From positions 62,001-126,000 of the forward strand of contig NZ_RPDJ01000017.1 in the NCBI RefSeq assembly GCF_004023625.1: a stretch of DNA of 64,000 nucleotides. The letters are read 5' to 3'. Position numbers and translations under genes: made by a program. Below are positions 53,666-62,204 of this stretch, piece after piece. Under the pieces are notes generated by a model, which did not search any database, had not been told where the DNA came from, and saw only the letters and a list, made by a program, of their open reading frames with translations. How positions within the stretch are numbered: the stretch's first letter is position 1; every line of letters begins with the position of its first letter. Source of the DNA: Streptomyces cavernae. GTDB taxonomy: Bacteria; Actinomycetota; Actinomycetes; Streptomycetales; Streptomycetaceae.

Positions 53666-53780
53666 GCGGAGACCGATGCTATGTCCATACATGCTGCCGC
53701 GTAAGGCCCACCCCGGGTGAGAGCCATTACGGCGACCCCATGCGGCGCGCCCCCGCCGATTCGTTTCCCGCCCGGTTCGG

Positions 53781-53852
53781 CCCCGTCGGTCCCACCTGCT
53801 TCCACCCCGTCGGTCCCACCCACTTCCGCCCCGTCCGTCCGCACGTTTCCGT
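53781..53852. repeat. Three 24-base tandem repeats
   Basis: CCCCGTCGGTCCCACC begins units at 53781 and 53805, and a more divergent third unit at 53829. They lie in the divergent gap between the TSUP and DUF3140 genes. Confidence 0.85.
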
Positions 53853-53952
53853 CCCGATGGCCTGGGCACCCGCCGCGGGAGCAGGGTGCGGAGGGCCCTC
53901 GTCGAGTGGGCGCTCCGTACGGCCCCGGCAAGAGTCACAAGGAGAGTGCCGT

Positions 53953-54285
53953 ATGACCGACGCCCTGGAACTCAACACGCTGTGGGAGGACTTCCACCGC
54001 GTGGTGAACATGACCTCCGCGGAGCTCGCCGCCTGGCTCAGGGTCCTCGACGCGGAGGAGAACACCGAGCCGCTGCCGGACCAGGCGGGCCCGGAGACCG
54101 GGCGGCACGTCCTCGCGATCCTGCAGAAGCGCCGCACGGACCTCACGGACGACGACATCGAGTTCATGCTCGACGTGGTGGACACGATCACGGAACAGCT
54201 GGACGTCTACGACGAGCCCGAAGCCGAGGACGACCACCGCCGTCACCAGCTGATGACCCTCGGTCACGATCCGCTCAAGCCGTAG
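53953..54285 (+). CDS. DUF3140 family protein
   Basis: This 110-residue acidic protein matches DUF3140: LWEDFHRVVNMTSAELAAWL at the N-terminus, then GRHVLAILQKRRTDLTDDDIEFM and a charged C-terminus. The function is unknown; the family is frequent in actinobacteria and some fungi. AAGGAGAG lies 6 bases before the ATG. Confidence 0.88.
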   Translation: MTDALELNTLWEDFHRVVNMTSAELAAWLRVLDAEENTEPLPDQAGPETGRHVLAILQKRRTDLTDDDIEFMLDVVDTITEQLDVYDEPEAEDDHRRHQLMTLGHDPLKP

Positions 54286-54311
54286 GGGTCGTAGGGGCCA
54301 TGGGAGCCGTT

Positions 54312-54342
54312 GGGGCTGGGGGCAGGCCCCGGCCCCAGCCCC
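54312..54342. terminator. Bidirectional terminator
   Basis: GGGGCTGGGG pairs with CCCCAGCCCC (54333-54342) between the converging DUF3140 and SDR genes. Confidence 0.7.
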
Positions 54343-54359
54343 GCCCGGGCCCCGCTGGG

Positions 54360-55037
54360 TCACCGCAGCAGCCACCCCCCGTCCACACTCAGGTTCACAC
54401 CGTTGACGGACCCGTTGCGCAGCAGGAAGTCGACGGCGTCCACGACATCCGCCATCGTCGCCAGCCGCCCCGTTGGGGTTCGTGAGCGCGGCCCGTCGAG
54501 GGGCTTGCCCGCCCAGAAGGGGCTGTCGCCGACGATGCCGGGGTGTACGGCGTTGACCCGGATCGGGGCGAGCTCGGTGGCGAGCGTGTGCACCAGGCCC
54601 GTGACGCCCGCGTTGACGGTCGCCACGGTCGTCGCCCCCGGGTACGGCCGCTCCTTGGCCTGCCCGCCGAACAGCACGATCGAGCTGTCGGGTGCCATCC
54701 GGCCGTGCAGTGTGTGCACGACCTCGGTGTAGCCGACCAGTTTGAGCGTGACCAGGTGCACGGCGGCGTCGATGTCATAGTCGGTGACGCGGTTGTCGTC
54801 GCGGGAGATGCCCGCGAGGACCAGCCGGTCGACGTGTCCGAGGTCCGCCAGCGCGCCCGCGATCTCCCGGGGCCGGGACAGGTCGAGGGCGATACCGCGG
54901 GCGCCGAGTTCCTTGCCCACGGTGTCGGCCCGGTGGGCGTCGCGTCCGCTGAGGACGACGTCCTCGCCGCGTTCGGAGTAGAAGCGGGCGATTGCGCGGC
55001 CGATGCCGGCGGTGCCGCCTATCACCACCACGTTCAT
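54360..55037 (-). CDS. Short-chain dehydrogenase-like protein lacking the YxxxK pair
   Basis: This 225-residue SDR has a good NAD(P)-binding motif (GGTAGIGRAIA near residue 7) and the C-terminal NGVNLSVDGGWL. The catalytic Tyr/Lys are missing: the aligned stretch TVATVNAGVTGL has Val138 and Asn142 where YxxxK is expected. It may bind a nucleotide without classical oxidoreductase activity, or use other residues. It is the last gene of the 61.4-54.4 kb operon, 13 bases after the bicupin gene. Confidence 0.85.
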   Translation of the reverse strand: MNVVVIGGTAGIGRAIARFYSERGEDVVLSGRDAHRADTVGKELGARGIALDLSRPREIAGALADLGHVDRLVLAGISRDDNRVTDYDIDAAVHLVTLKLVGYTEVVHTLHGRMAPDSSIVLFGGQAKERPYPGATTVATVNAGVTGLVHTLATELAPIRVNAVHPGIVGDSPFWAGKPLDGPRSRTPTGRLATMADVVDAVDFLLRNGSVNGVNLSVDGGWLLR

Positions 55038-55050
55038 GAGCCCACCAGTT

Positions 55051-55947
55051 TCATGATCGCTCCTTCAGTGCGTCGCGCAGGTAGTCCCAGTCCCGGGCGA
55101 ACCGGTAGGAGTGCCGGGACGGCGGCTGCGGGGCCTGGGTCTCCAGCCAACGCACCGGCCCCGCGCCCGCGTTGGCGAACTCGTGCACGCAACCCGCCCC
55201 GGCCCAGGCAGCGTCGCCGGGTCCGAGCCGGTGGCGTGTGCCGTCGAAGACCGCGTCCACCACGCCTTCGAGAATCAGATACGTCTCCTCGAAGGGGTGG
55301 TCGTGGGCGCCGGCGACACCGTCGGGCGCGTACTGGACCATGAACATGGTGGAGGCAACGGCGCCCAGGTCACCGTCGATCATCATCTTCACGCCGATCC
55401 CGCTGTAGACGAGCAACGCGGTCCGCATGCTCGCCGACACCGCGAGCAGGTCCTGCGACTGCTTGCCGGGGTTCATCTGCGCGGGCTCGAAGTGGCCGAA
55501 GGAGCGGGTGCGCGGATCACGGACGTCGATGGGGACCGCCTCGCCGGGCAGCAGGGCGGGCACGGACTGGGTGTCGTACCCGTACCGGGCCCGGGGCACC
55601 GGCGCCAGCATCTCCGCCCAGCGCGCGACGGTGTCCCCGGCCCCGCGCCAGGCGTGCGGCACGCCGGTGGGCAGGAGTCCATAGTCGCCTTCCTCGAGAA
55701 GGTACGACCCCTCCGGCGCGTCCAGGATCACCGTGCCGGTCAGTACATGGAAGGTCTCCTCGTACGAGTGCACATGGGCGCCGATCGCGCCGTCCGGGTC
55801 GAGTTCGCAGACGCCGAAGCCGGTGTGGACGGAGCCGTCCTCCTCTCCGACGATCGTGCGGCGCCGGAACCCGCGTACCGCGTGGGGGAGTTGCGGCGGG
55901 ACGGCGAACTCCGCGTCCGCCGCCCGGCGCACCACGAAGTCGCTCAT
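55051..55947 (-). CDS. Bicupin protein (ureidoglycine aminohydrolase-like)
   Basis: This 298-residue protein has two cupin domains. The first holds GAHVHSYEETFHVLTG and PTGVPHAWRGAG; the second holds GAHDHPFEETYLILEG and a GAGCVHEFANAG motif. This two-cupin pattern resembles (S)-ureidoglycine aminohydrolase (YlbA/UGHY), but the flanking genes do not look like an allantoin pathway, so the reaction is left open. Its ATG overlaps the amidohydrolase stop by 4 bases (ATGA). Confidence 0.82.
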   Translation of the reverse strand: MSDFVVRRAADAEFAVPPQLPHAVRGFRRRTIVGEEDGSVHTGFGVCELDPDGAIGAHVHSYEETFHVLTGTVILDAPEGSYLLEEGDYGLLPTGVPHAWRGAGDTVARWAEMLAPVPRARYGYDTQSVPALLPGEAVPIDVRDPRTRSFGHFEPAQMNPGKQSQDLLAVSASMRTALLVYSGIGVKMMIDGDLGAVASTMFMVQYAPDGVAGAHDHPFEETYLILEGVVDAVFDGTRHRLGPGDAAWAGAGCVHEFANAGAGPVRWLETQAPQPPSRHSYRFARDWDYLRDALKERS

Positions 55948-57302
55948 GCCGGGGCCTTCGCCTCGGTCGCCGCCAGCAACCGGTCCCGGGACTCCTCCAC
56001 CAGCCGCCGTGCCCGGTCGACGTCGGCCACCAGCCTGCCGTCCCGCTTGTGCACCACGCCGTCCACGATGACGGTCTCCACGTTGGAGACGTCGGCGCAC
56101 AGCGTCACGGCCGCGGTGGCGTCGTGGACGGGTGCCATGTTGAGCGCGGTGGCGTCGAGGGCGACGATGTCGGCGCGCTTGCCGGGGGTCAGTGAACCGG
56201 TGCGGTGTTCGAGTCCCGCGACGTGCGCACCGTTGACGGTGGCCATCTCCAGCATCTGACGTGCCGTCAACATGGTATCCGGAACAGGCAGGTTGGCCTG
56301 CCAGCAGTCGGCGTTGACCCGGGCTCGTTCGGCGCCGAAGGCGGAGCGGATCTGGGTGAACATGTCGCCGGGCACGGTGGTGACGACGTCGATGCTCAGG
56401 CTGGGCCGCAGCCCGTGCTCGACGGCCTGCATCACGGGCGGCCAGCCGTGCCCCATCTGCGTTTCCACCTGGGCGGCGATGGAGACCGTGCCACCGCTGT
56501 CGGCGACCATCCGCCACTCCTCCTCGCTGAGGTAGCAGCAGTGGATGTAGGTGGTGTCGGGGCCGAGCAGGCCGAGGCCGTGGAGCTGTTTGACCATGCC
56601 GAAGCGGCCGGCCAGCCGTCCCATGGCGACATGCACGGTGATCGGGACGGCGAGTTCGCGCGCGAGCCGCCACTCCGCCTCGACCACGTCGTTCAGGCAG
56701 AAGCCCGGGCCGCGGGTGGCCAGGGCCATGGTCAGCAGGCCGTCGTCGGAGGAGAAGTACTTCGCCTTGATCCGCCGTACGTCGTCGCCGGGAATGGCGA
56801 TCTTGCTCTCGAACCAGTAGTCCGCGAGGGAGGTGTTGGCGCTGCCGTACGCGTACTGGGCGCGGATGCCGGTCTCGGTCAGGGCTTTGATCGCCGCGTC
56901 CGGGTGCTCGGGAGTGTTGTTGATGTGCGACCAGTCGACGAGCGTGGTGATGCCGGCGTTGAGGCACTCCAGGGCGCCCGCGAGATTGCCCGCGTACACG
57001 TCCTCGGGGGTGTAGACGGGTGCGAAGGTGTCGAGGACGTCCACGAAGTAGTCGTCGAGCGTGGCGTTCGGGGCGCAGCCGCGGATCGGGGCCTCCCAGG
57101 TGTGCCGGTGGGTGTCGACGAAGCCGGGGATCACGATCCGCCCCGTCATGTCGAGCACTTCGGCGTCCACGTCCGCGGTGATCTCGCGTTCTACCGCGAC
57201 GATGTTCCCGTCCTCGATCAGGACGTCACCTCGGGGCAGGTCCCCGATGCCGGGGTCCATCGACAGGACATGGCCAGAGCGCAGCAGCATCCGGTGGGTC
57301 AT
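55944..57302 (-). CDS. Metal-dependent amidohydrolase/deaminase (AtzA/8-oxoguanine deaminase-like)
   Basis: This 452-residue enzyme of the Amidohydro_1 group shows all metal and catalytic positions: HxH in GFVDTHRHTW near residue 67, His in ITVHVAMG, His in YIHCCYLS, and Asp in LSIDVVTT. It resembles deaminases and chlorohydrolases of the AtzA/TrzN/GuaD group, which act on nitrogen heterocycles. TGGGAGGAA lies before the ATG. Within this operon it may open or deaminate the substrate before the E1 enzyme acts; this is inference. Confidence 0.88.
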   Translation of the reverse strand: MTHRMLLRSGHVLSMDPGIGDLPRGDVLIEDGNIVAVEREITADVDAEVLDMTGRIVIPGFVDTHRHTWEAPIRGCAPNATLDDYFVDVLDTFAPVYTPEDVYAGNLAGALECLNAGITTLVDWSHINNTPEHPDAAIKALTETGIRAQYAYGSANTSLADYWFESKIAIPGDDVRRIKAKYFSSDDGLLTMALATRGPGFCLNDVVEAEWRLARELAVPITVHVAMGRLAGRFGMVKQLHGLGLLGPDTTYIHCCYLSEEEWRMVADSGGTVSIAAQVETQMGHGWPPVMQAVEHGLRPSLSIDVVTTVPGDMFTQIRSAFGAERARVNADCWQANLPVPDTMLTARQMLEMATVNGAHVAGLEHRTGSLTPGKRADIVALDATALNMAPVHDATAAVTLCADVSNVETVIVDGVVHKRDGRLVADVDRARRLVEESRDRLLAATEAKAPA

Positions 57303-57335
57303 CGCCGTTCCTCCCAGGGTGTTTTCAGGGGGTGT

Positions 57336-58364
57336 TCAATACGTCGCGAGGTCCCTGACCTTCGCCACGACCTTGTCGACCGTGGGGATCACCCGCTCTT
57401 CGAGCGCGTCGGCGAACGGCAGCGGGACGCACTCCCCCGCCACCCGCCGCAGCGGCGCGTCCAGCAGGCCGAATCCCTCATCGGCGACGACCGACACGAG
57501 CGTCGCGCCCCATCCGCCCTGGTAGGGGTTCTCCTCGACGGTGACGAGCCGCGAGGTCCTGGCGAGTGAGGCGAGCACGGTGGTGGTGTCCAACGGCACC
57601 AGACAGCGCAGGTCGATCACTTCCGCGTCGATGTCCTCCGCCGCGAGCCGCTCCGCGGCGGCGAGCGCGACGGGCACCATCGACGCGAGCGCCACCAGCG
57701 TCACGTCGGCGCCTTCCCTCAGGACGGCCGCGCGGCCCAGTTCCACCACGTGACCGGGGGGCGCCGGCGGGCCCTTGGCGGCGAACAGGCCCTTGTGTTC
57801 GTAGAAGACCACGGGGTCGTCGCTGCGGATCGCGGCCGCCATCATGCCGATCACGTCCGCGGGGGTGGCGGGGGCGGCGATCTTCAGTCCGGGGACGGTG
57901 AACGCCCAGTTCTCGGTGGCCTGCGAGTGCTGTGCGCCGAAACCGAGACCACCGCCGTTCGCGGTCCGCACGACGAGCGGAACCGTCACCTGACCACCAG
58001 TCATATACCGTACTTTGGGTATCTCGTTGGCGAGGTAGTCCCAGCAACAGGCCAGGAAGTCGGAGAACATGATCTCCGCGACCGGGCGCATCCCGGTCAT
58101 GGCGGCGCCCATCGCGGCGCCGACGATGGCCTGTTCGGAGATGGGCGTGTCCCACACCCGCTCCGGACCGAACTCCTTCAGCAGTCCGACCGTGGTCTTG
58201 AAGACCCCGCCCGCGGCACCGATGTCCTCGCCGAGGCAGACCACCGTGGGGTCGCGGCGCATCTCGCGTGCGATGCCCTCCGCCACCGCCTCCCGGTAGG
58301 TGATGACCCGCGCGGCGGCCGCGCCGGCCGGTGCACCCGGCGTCGCAGTCGTCATGTCCGCCAT
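57336..58364 (-). CDS. 2-oxoacid/acetoin dehydrogenase E1 component, beta subunit
   Basis: This 342-residue transketolase-like beta subunit forms the E1 heterotetramer with the alpha subunit encoded just upstream. Features: VVCLGEDIGAAGGVFKTT near residue 48, FSDFLACCWDYLANEIPKVRYM, and HSQATENWAFTVPGLKI, which carries the catalytic His. The ATG at 58364 has GGAGG 6 bases upstream and overlaps the alpha gene by 13 bases. No E2 or E3 gene follows, so the pair may borrow them from elsewhere or catalyse a non-oxidative reaction. Confidence 0.92.
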   Translation of the reverse strand: MADMTTATPGAPAGAAAARVITYREAVAEGIAREMRRDPTVVCLGEDIGAAGGVFKTTVGLLKEFGPERVWDTPISEQAIVGAAMGAAMTGMRPVAEIMFSDFLACCWDYLANEIPKVRYMTGGQVTVPLVVRTANGGGLGFGAQHSQATENWAFTVPGLKIAAPATPADVIGMMAAAIRSDDPVVFYEHKGLFAAKGPPAPPGHVVELGRAAVLREGADVTLVALASMVPVALAAAERLAAEDIDAEVIDLRCLVPLDTTTVLASLARTSRLVTVEENPYQGGWGATLVSVVADEGFGLLDAPLRRVAGECVPLPFADALEERVIPTVDKVVAKVRDLATY

Positions 58365-59329
58365 GCCGCACCTCCGTCGGCCCATACGTCGGTCAGCGCC
58401 TCACGCGGATCCGGTGCGGGCGCGTTCCGGGCCGCTTCGACCGCCGCGGCCACCGCCTCGGCGACCCGGGCGTCCGCCTCGTCCACCGCCTCCGCTGGTA
58501 CGCCGAGTGCCCGCAGCCGTCCGCGTGCGAGGTCCAGCGGATCGTGCTTCAGCCAGCGCTCGACCTCCTCCGCCGGGCGGTAGGTGGCCGGGTCGGCGCG
58601 ACTGTGCCCGAAGTGCCGGTACGTCTCCGCCTCCAGCAGACCGGGCCCGTACCCCGCCCGGGCCCGGTCCGCGAGGCGGGCCACCGCCTCCCTCACGAGG
58701 ACCACGTCGTTGCCGTCCACGACCTGGCCCTCGACCCCGTACGCCGCGGCCCGGTCCGCGGCGGGCCGCGGCACGGCTGTGACGTCCGCGATGGGCGTGT
58801 ATTCCATGTAGAGGTTGTTCTCGCAGACGAAGAGCACCGGGAGTTTCCACACGGCGGCGAGGTTGAGCGCCTCGTGGAAGGCACCGATGTTGGTGGCGCC
58901 GTCACCGAAGAAGGCCACCGCGATCTGGTCGGTCCCCCGCAGCCGGGCCGACCAGGCGGCCCCGGCCGCCATCGGCAGATGCGCGCCCACGATGGCGTAC
59001 GAGCCGAGCATGCCGCTCGCCGCCTTGGTGAGGTGCATGGATCCGCCCTTGGCTCCGCACAAACCCGTTGCCCTGCTCATGAGTTCGGCGAGGCACTCCT
59101 CGGGGGTGGCCCCGCGGGCGAGGGCGTGGTGGTGGCCGCGGTAGGTGGCGAAGACGTAGTCGTCGGGGCGCAGGGCGGCGCTCGCGCCGACGGCGATGGC
59201 CTCGTGTCCGGCGGCCAGATGCGTGGTGCCCTTCACCAGGCCGGACATGAACAGGTCGTGGGCGGCCCTCTCGGTGCGGCGGACCAGCGCCATCTGCTCG
59301 TACGCCGCGAGGAGTTCGTCCGCTTTCAT
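58352..59329 (-). CDS. 2-oxoacid/acetoin dehydrogenase E1 component, alpha subunit
   Basis: This 325-residue TPP-binding subunit resembles AcoA/PdhA. It has the TPP-Mg motif GDGATNIGAFHEALNLAAVWKLP (GDG about residue 143, N about 169 in CENNLYMEYTP) and the E1 loop around HFGHSRADPATYR. The residues after the TPP site match the acetoin-dehydrogenase type more than pyruvate dehydrogenase. Its ATG overlaps the M24 gene stop by 4 bases (ATGA). Confidence 0.93.
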   Translation of the reverse strand: MKADELLAAYEQMALVRRTERAAHDLFMSGLVKGTTHLAAGHEAIAVGASAALRPDDYVFATYRGHHHALARGATPEECLAELMSRATGLCGAKGGSMHLTKAASGMLGSYAIVGAHLPMAAGAAWSARLRGTDQIAVAFFGDGATNIGAFHEALNLAAVWKLPVLFVCENNLYMEYTPIADVTAVPRPAADRAAAYGVEGQVVDGNDVVLVREAVARLADRARAGYGPGLLEAETYRHFGHSRADPATYRPAEEVERWLKHDPLDLARGRLRALGVPAEAVDEADARVAEAVAAAVEAARNAPAPDPREALTDVWADGGAAWRT

Positions 59330-60702
59330 CGCGGCGATCCGTCGGTGCCGGCGTCGCGGGAGCCGTTGCCGATGTTGCGGGAGCCGTTGCCGGTGTTGAG
59401 GTGGGACTGCGCCTCCCGGCGGGTGTTGAGCTGCCCTCCGACCGTCCAGTACTTGCGCCCGGCCACCAGCAGTTCCTCCGCCGGGAACTTGGTGATCACC
59501 TCGCAGCCGTCCGCGGTGACGACCAGTTCCTCCTCGATCCGGGCCGCCGACCAGCCGTCCGCGGCCGGCCAGTACGTCTCCAGGGCGAACACCATGCCTT
59601 CCTCGAGGACTTCGGGGTGGTCGATGGAGACCAGCCGGCTGAAGATGGGCTTCTCCCAGATCGACAGGCCCACCCCGTGCCCGTACTGGAGGGCGAAGGC
59701 GGCCATCTCGTCCGGGAAGCCGAACTCCTCGGCGCGCGGCCACACCTGGACGATGTCGGCGGTGGTGGCGCCGGGCCGGACCAGGGCGATCGCCCGGTCC
59801 ATGTACTCGCGGCAGCGGACGTAGGCGTCGCGCTGCGCGGCGGAGGCGCTGCCGACCGCGAAGGTGCGGTAGTAGCAGGTGCGGTAGCCGAGGTGGCTGT
59901 GCAGGATGTCGAAGAAGGCGGGGTCGCCGGGGCGGATCAGCCGGTCGCTGTAGACGTGCGGGTGCGGTGAACAGCGTTCTCCGGAGATGGCGTTGACGCC
60001 TTCGACGTACTCGCTGCCGAGGTCGTAGAGGACCTTGCTGACCAGCCCTACACATTCGTTCTCCCGGACGCCCGGGCGCAGATACCCGTACAGCTCCTCG
60101 TACGCCGCGTCGACCATCGCGCAGGCCTGGGCGAGCAGGGAGATCTCGTCGCGGGTCTTGGTGCGGCGGGCGTCGAGGAAGACCTGCTGGCCGTCGACGA
60201 CGTCCACGCCCTGGGCGCGCAGTGCGGCCAGGACCGGCATCTCCACGAGGTCCACGCCCAACGGCTCGTTGATCAGTCCGTGTTCGCGCAGTTCCTCGGC
60301 GACCTTGACGGCGACGTCGCCGGCGATCCCGGCGTCCGGGTGGAAGGCCCCGCGCAGGGTGGAGATACCGGCGCGGGCGCCGGCGGGGGCGCCGTCCTTG
60401 GTGTCGTGGTCGAGCCAGGGGTTGTAGAGCTGGTGGTGGCGGGCGGCGGAGCCGAAGTCCCAGATGACGGGTTCGCCGCCGCGGACCAGCAGGGCGAAGC
60501 GGATCAGCTTGTCCATCGCCCAGGTGCCGATGTGGGTCGACGTCATGTAGCGGATGTTGGCGAAGTCGAAGCTGAGGACGGCGCCGAGGTCGGAGCGGTC
60601 GAGTGCGGTCCGCAGGCGGTCGAGTCGCTCACCGCGCAACCGGTCGAGATCGACGCGCTCTTCCCAGTCGACGGCGTTGGGTCCGAACGTGCGGATCGCC
60701 AT
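59326..60702 (-). CDS. M24-family (aminopeptidase P/creatinase-like) protein with altered metal ligand
   Basis: This 458-residue pita-bread-fold protein has an N-terminal creatinase-like domain (about 1-190) and a C-terminal M24 domain. Metal ligands Asp265 (FFDILH), His in YGHGVGLS, Glu in FALETYW and Glu in IEEELVV are present. The second Asp, normally in GYxSDxTRT, is Cys276 (GYRTCYYRT). Such changes occur in M24 members that are not peptidases, for example creatinase. A role as a C-N or related hydrolase acting first in the pathway is plausible. Asn/Gly/Ser repeats fill the last 25 residues. GGAGGG precedes ATG 60702. Confidence 0.88.
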   Translation of the reverse strand: MAIRTFGPNAVDWEERVDLDRLRGERLDRLRTALDRSDLGAVLSFDFANIRYMTSTHIGTWAMDKLIRFALLVRGGEPVIWDFGSAARHHQLYNPWLDHDTKDGAPAGARAGISTLRGAFHPDAGIAGDVAVKVAEELREHGLINEPLGVDLVEMPVLAALRAQGVDVVDGQQVFLDARRTKTRDEISLLAQACAMVDAAYEELYGYLRPGVRENECVGLVSKVLYDLGSEYVEGVNAISGERCSPHPHVYSDRLIRPGDPAFFDILHSHLGYRTCYYRTFAVGSASAAQRDAYVRCREYMDRAIALVRPGATTADIVQVWPRAEEFGFPDEMAAFALQYGHGVGLSIWEKPIFSRLVSIDHPEVLEEGMVFALETYWPAADGWSAARIEEELVVTADGCEVITKFPAEELLVAGRKYWTVGGQLNTRREAQSHLNTGNGSRNIGNGSRDAGTDGSPR

Positions 60703-60765
60703 GGCGACCCTCCCCTCCATCGCGGAGTTCGCTCAGGGGAAGTGAACGACCGCCGTCCGGGGGTG

Positions 60766-61410
60766 TCAAGGGATACTGAACACGAACCAGACACCGACGG
60801 CGGGTTCGGGACCGTCGTTGCGGTAGCGGTGCGGGGTGCTCGATTCGAAGCAGACGGCGTCGCCGGGACGCAGGACGTGCTCCTCGAAGCCGAGTGTCAG
60901 TACCAGTTCGCCGGAGGTGAGGTAGCCGTACTCGGTTCCGGGATGGCGCATCAGACCACCGGAACTGGAGGAGGACCCTCCGGGGCGGTAGGTCACGCGC
61001 AGGAAGTCCACCTCGGTGCCCGGCACGTGCCCGAGCCGCTCCCACACCACGCCCGAATCGAGCTCCAGGACTTCGCGCTGGTCCGGCGCGGTCAACGGGC
61101 CGATGCGGCGGGCGGATTGGGCGGCGAGGCCGGCGAGGGCGTGCGGTACGGTGCCGGGCACGAGGTCGGCCGCGGCGGACGCGGCGGCCGGTGCGCGGTG
61201 CGGCTCGAAGAGTTCCTCGACCGGGAGCGCGAGCGCGGTCGTGATCGCGTACAGGGTGCTCACCGAGGGCTGGCTCTTGCCGGTCTCTATCTGCGAGATG
61301 AGACTCGCGGACACACCGATCTCGCGGGCCAGGCCGCGCAGGCTCATTCCCCGCGCCAGGCGCGCCTGCCGGATGCGGTCGCCGACGGGAGGTACGGCTG
61401 CGGGCCTCAC
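60766..61410 (-). CDS. XRE-family regulator with C-terminal cupin sensor
   Basis: This 214-residue protein has an HTH_3 domain at about residues 10-65 (IRQARLARGMSLRGLAREIGVSASLISQIE split here; key GVSASLISQIETGKS) and a cupin domain (MRHPGTEYGYLTSGELVL and FESSTPHRYRN). XRE-cupin proteins usually control an adjacent catabolic or polyamine-type pathway and sense a small ligand through the cupin. The GTG start at 61410 is preferred because GGGAGAGGAG precedes it. It is first in the operon, 63 bases before the M24 gene. Confidence 0.9.
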   Translation of the reverse strand: MRPAAVPPVGDRIRQARLARGMSLRGLAREIGVSASLISQIETGKSQPSVSTLYAITTALALPVEELFEPHRAPAAASAAADLVPGTVPHALAGLAAQSARRIGPLTAPDQREVLELDSGVVWERLGHVPGTEVDFLRVTYRPGGSSSSSGGLMRHPGTEYGYLTSGELVLTLGFEEHVLRPGDAVCFESSTPHRYRNDGPEPAVGVWFVFSIP

Positions 61411-61580
61411 GGCGGCTCCTCTCCCGAACGGGTTGCGTGCAGTGTCATTGAACAGCACGGTCGCACGTCCCGTACAGAACTCCATGAGGTGCCGACATGG
61501 CCCGAATATCCCCTCAGCCGAGAGCGATATTCCGACAGTTCACGGTTCACCATCCGCAATTCACCTATAGAGTCGACCGT

Positions 61581-62069
61581 ATGAGCAAGAGCGACCCCAT
61601 AACCCGCGTAGTTCTGAAGAAGATTACTCCCGAGGCATCCGCCGCGATGGGCGCGCTGCACGGCGCGGCCGTTTCCGCGGCGCAGGACGCCAAGGTGGAG
61701 TCGGAACTCCTGGAACTGATCAGGATTCGCGCCTCGCAGATCAACGGATGCGCGTTCTGCCTCGACATGCACACCAAGGACGCGCGCGCCGCGGGCGAGA
61801 CCGAGCAGCGGATCTACGCGCTGAACGCCTGGCGGGAGACGCCGTTCTTCAACGAACGGGAGCGCGCCGCACTGGCGTTGACCGAGGCCGTGACGCTGGT
61901 CCACGACGGGCACGTGCCGGAGGAGGTGTACGCGCAGGCCGCGGAGGTCTTCGACGAGGCGCAGGTCGCGGCCCTGATCTGGGCGGCCACGGTCATCAAC
62001 GCCTACAACCGCATCGCTATTGCGCAGCGCATGGTGCCGGGCGGTTATCAGCCGGCCAAGAAGAGCTGA
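61581..62069 (+). CDS. AhpD/carboxymuconolactone-decarboxylase-like protein
   Basis: This 162-residue protein has the redox motif of AhpD-like CMD proteins: ELIRIRASQINGCAFCLDMHTKDAR, with the CxxC and following His (positions 61741-61775; shown here by key residues C-A-F-C-L-D-M-H). Members act as alkylhydroperoxidases or peroxidase adaptors. No Shine-Dalgarno site precedes the ATG, and TATAGAGT lies about 10 bases upstream, so transcription may start at or near the start codon (leaderless). It diverges from the XRE-cupin regulator. Confidence 0.88.
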   Translation: MSKSDPITRVVLKKITPEASAAMGALHGAAVSAAQDAKVESELLELIRIRASQINGCAFCLDMHTKDARAAGETEQRIYALNAWRETPFFNERERAALALTEAVTLVHDGHVPEEVYAQAAEVFDEAQVAALIWAATVINAYNRIAIAQRMVPGGYQPAKKS

Positions 62070-62145
62070 AGCAGAAACGAAGAGCTGCAGCAAGAGAGCT
62101 GAAGCAAGAACCAAGAGCACTCGAAAGAAACGAACACGCAATTCC

Positions 62146-62175
62146 GCGCCGGGTCGAATTCCTTCGGCCCGGCGC
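62146..62175. terminator. Terminator hairpin after CMD gene
   Basis: GCGCCGGG (62146-62153) pairs with CCCGGCGC (62168-62175) between converging genes. Confidence 0.7.
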
Positions 62176-62204
62176 TTCCGCTTCACCAGGTTAAATGCCG
62201 ACGG

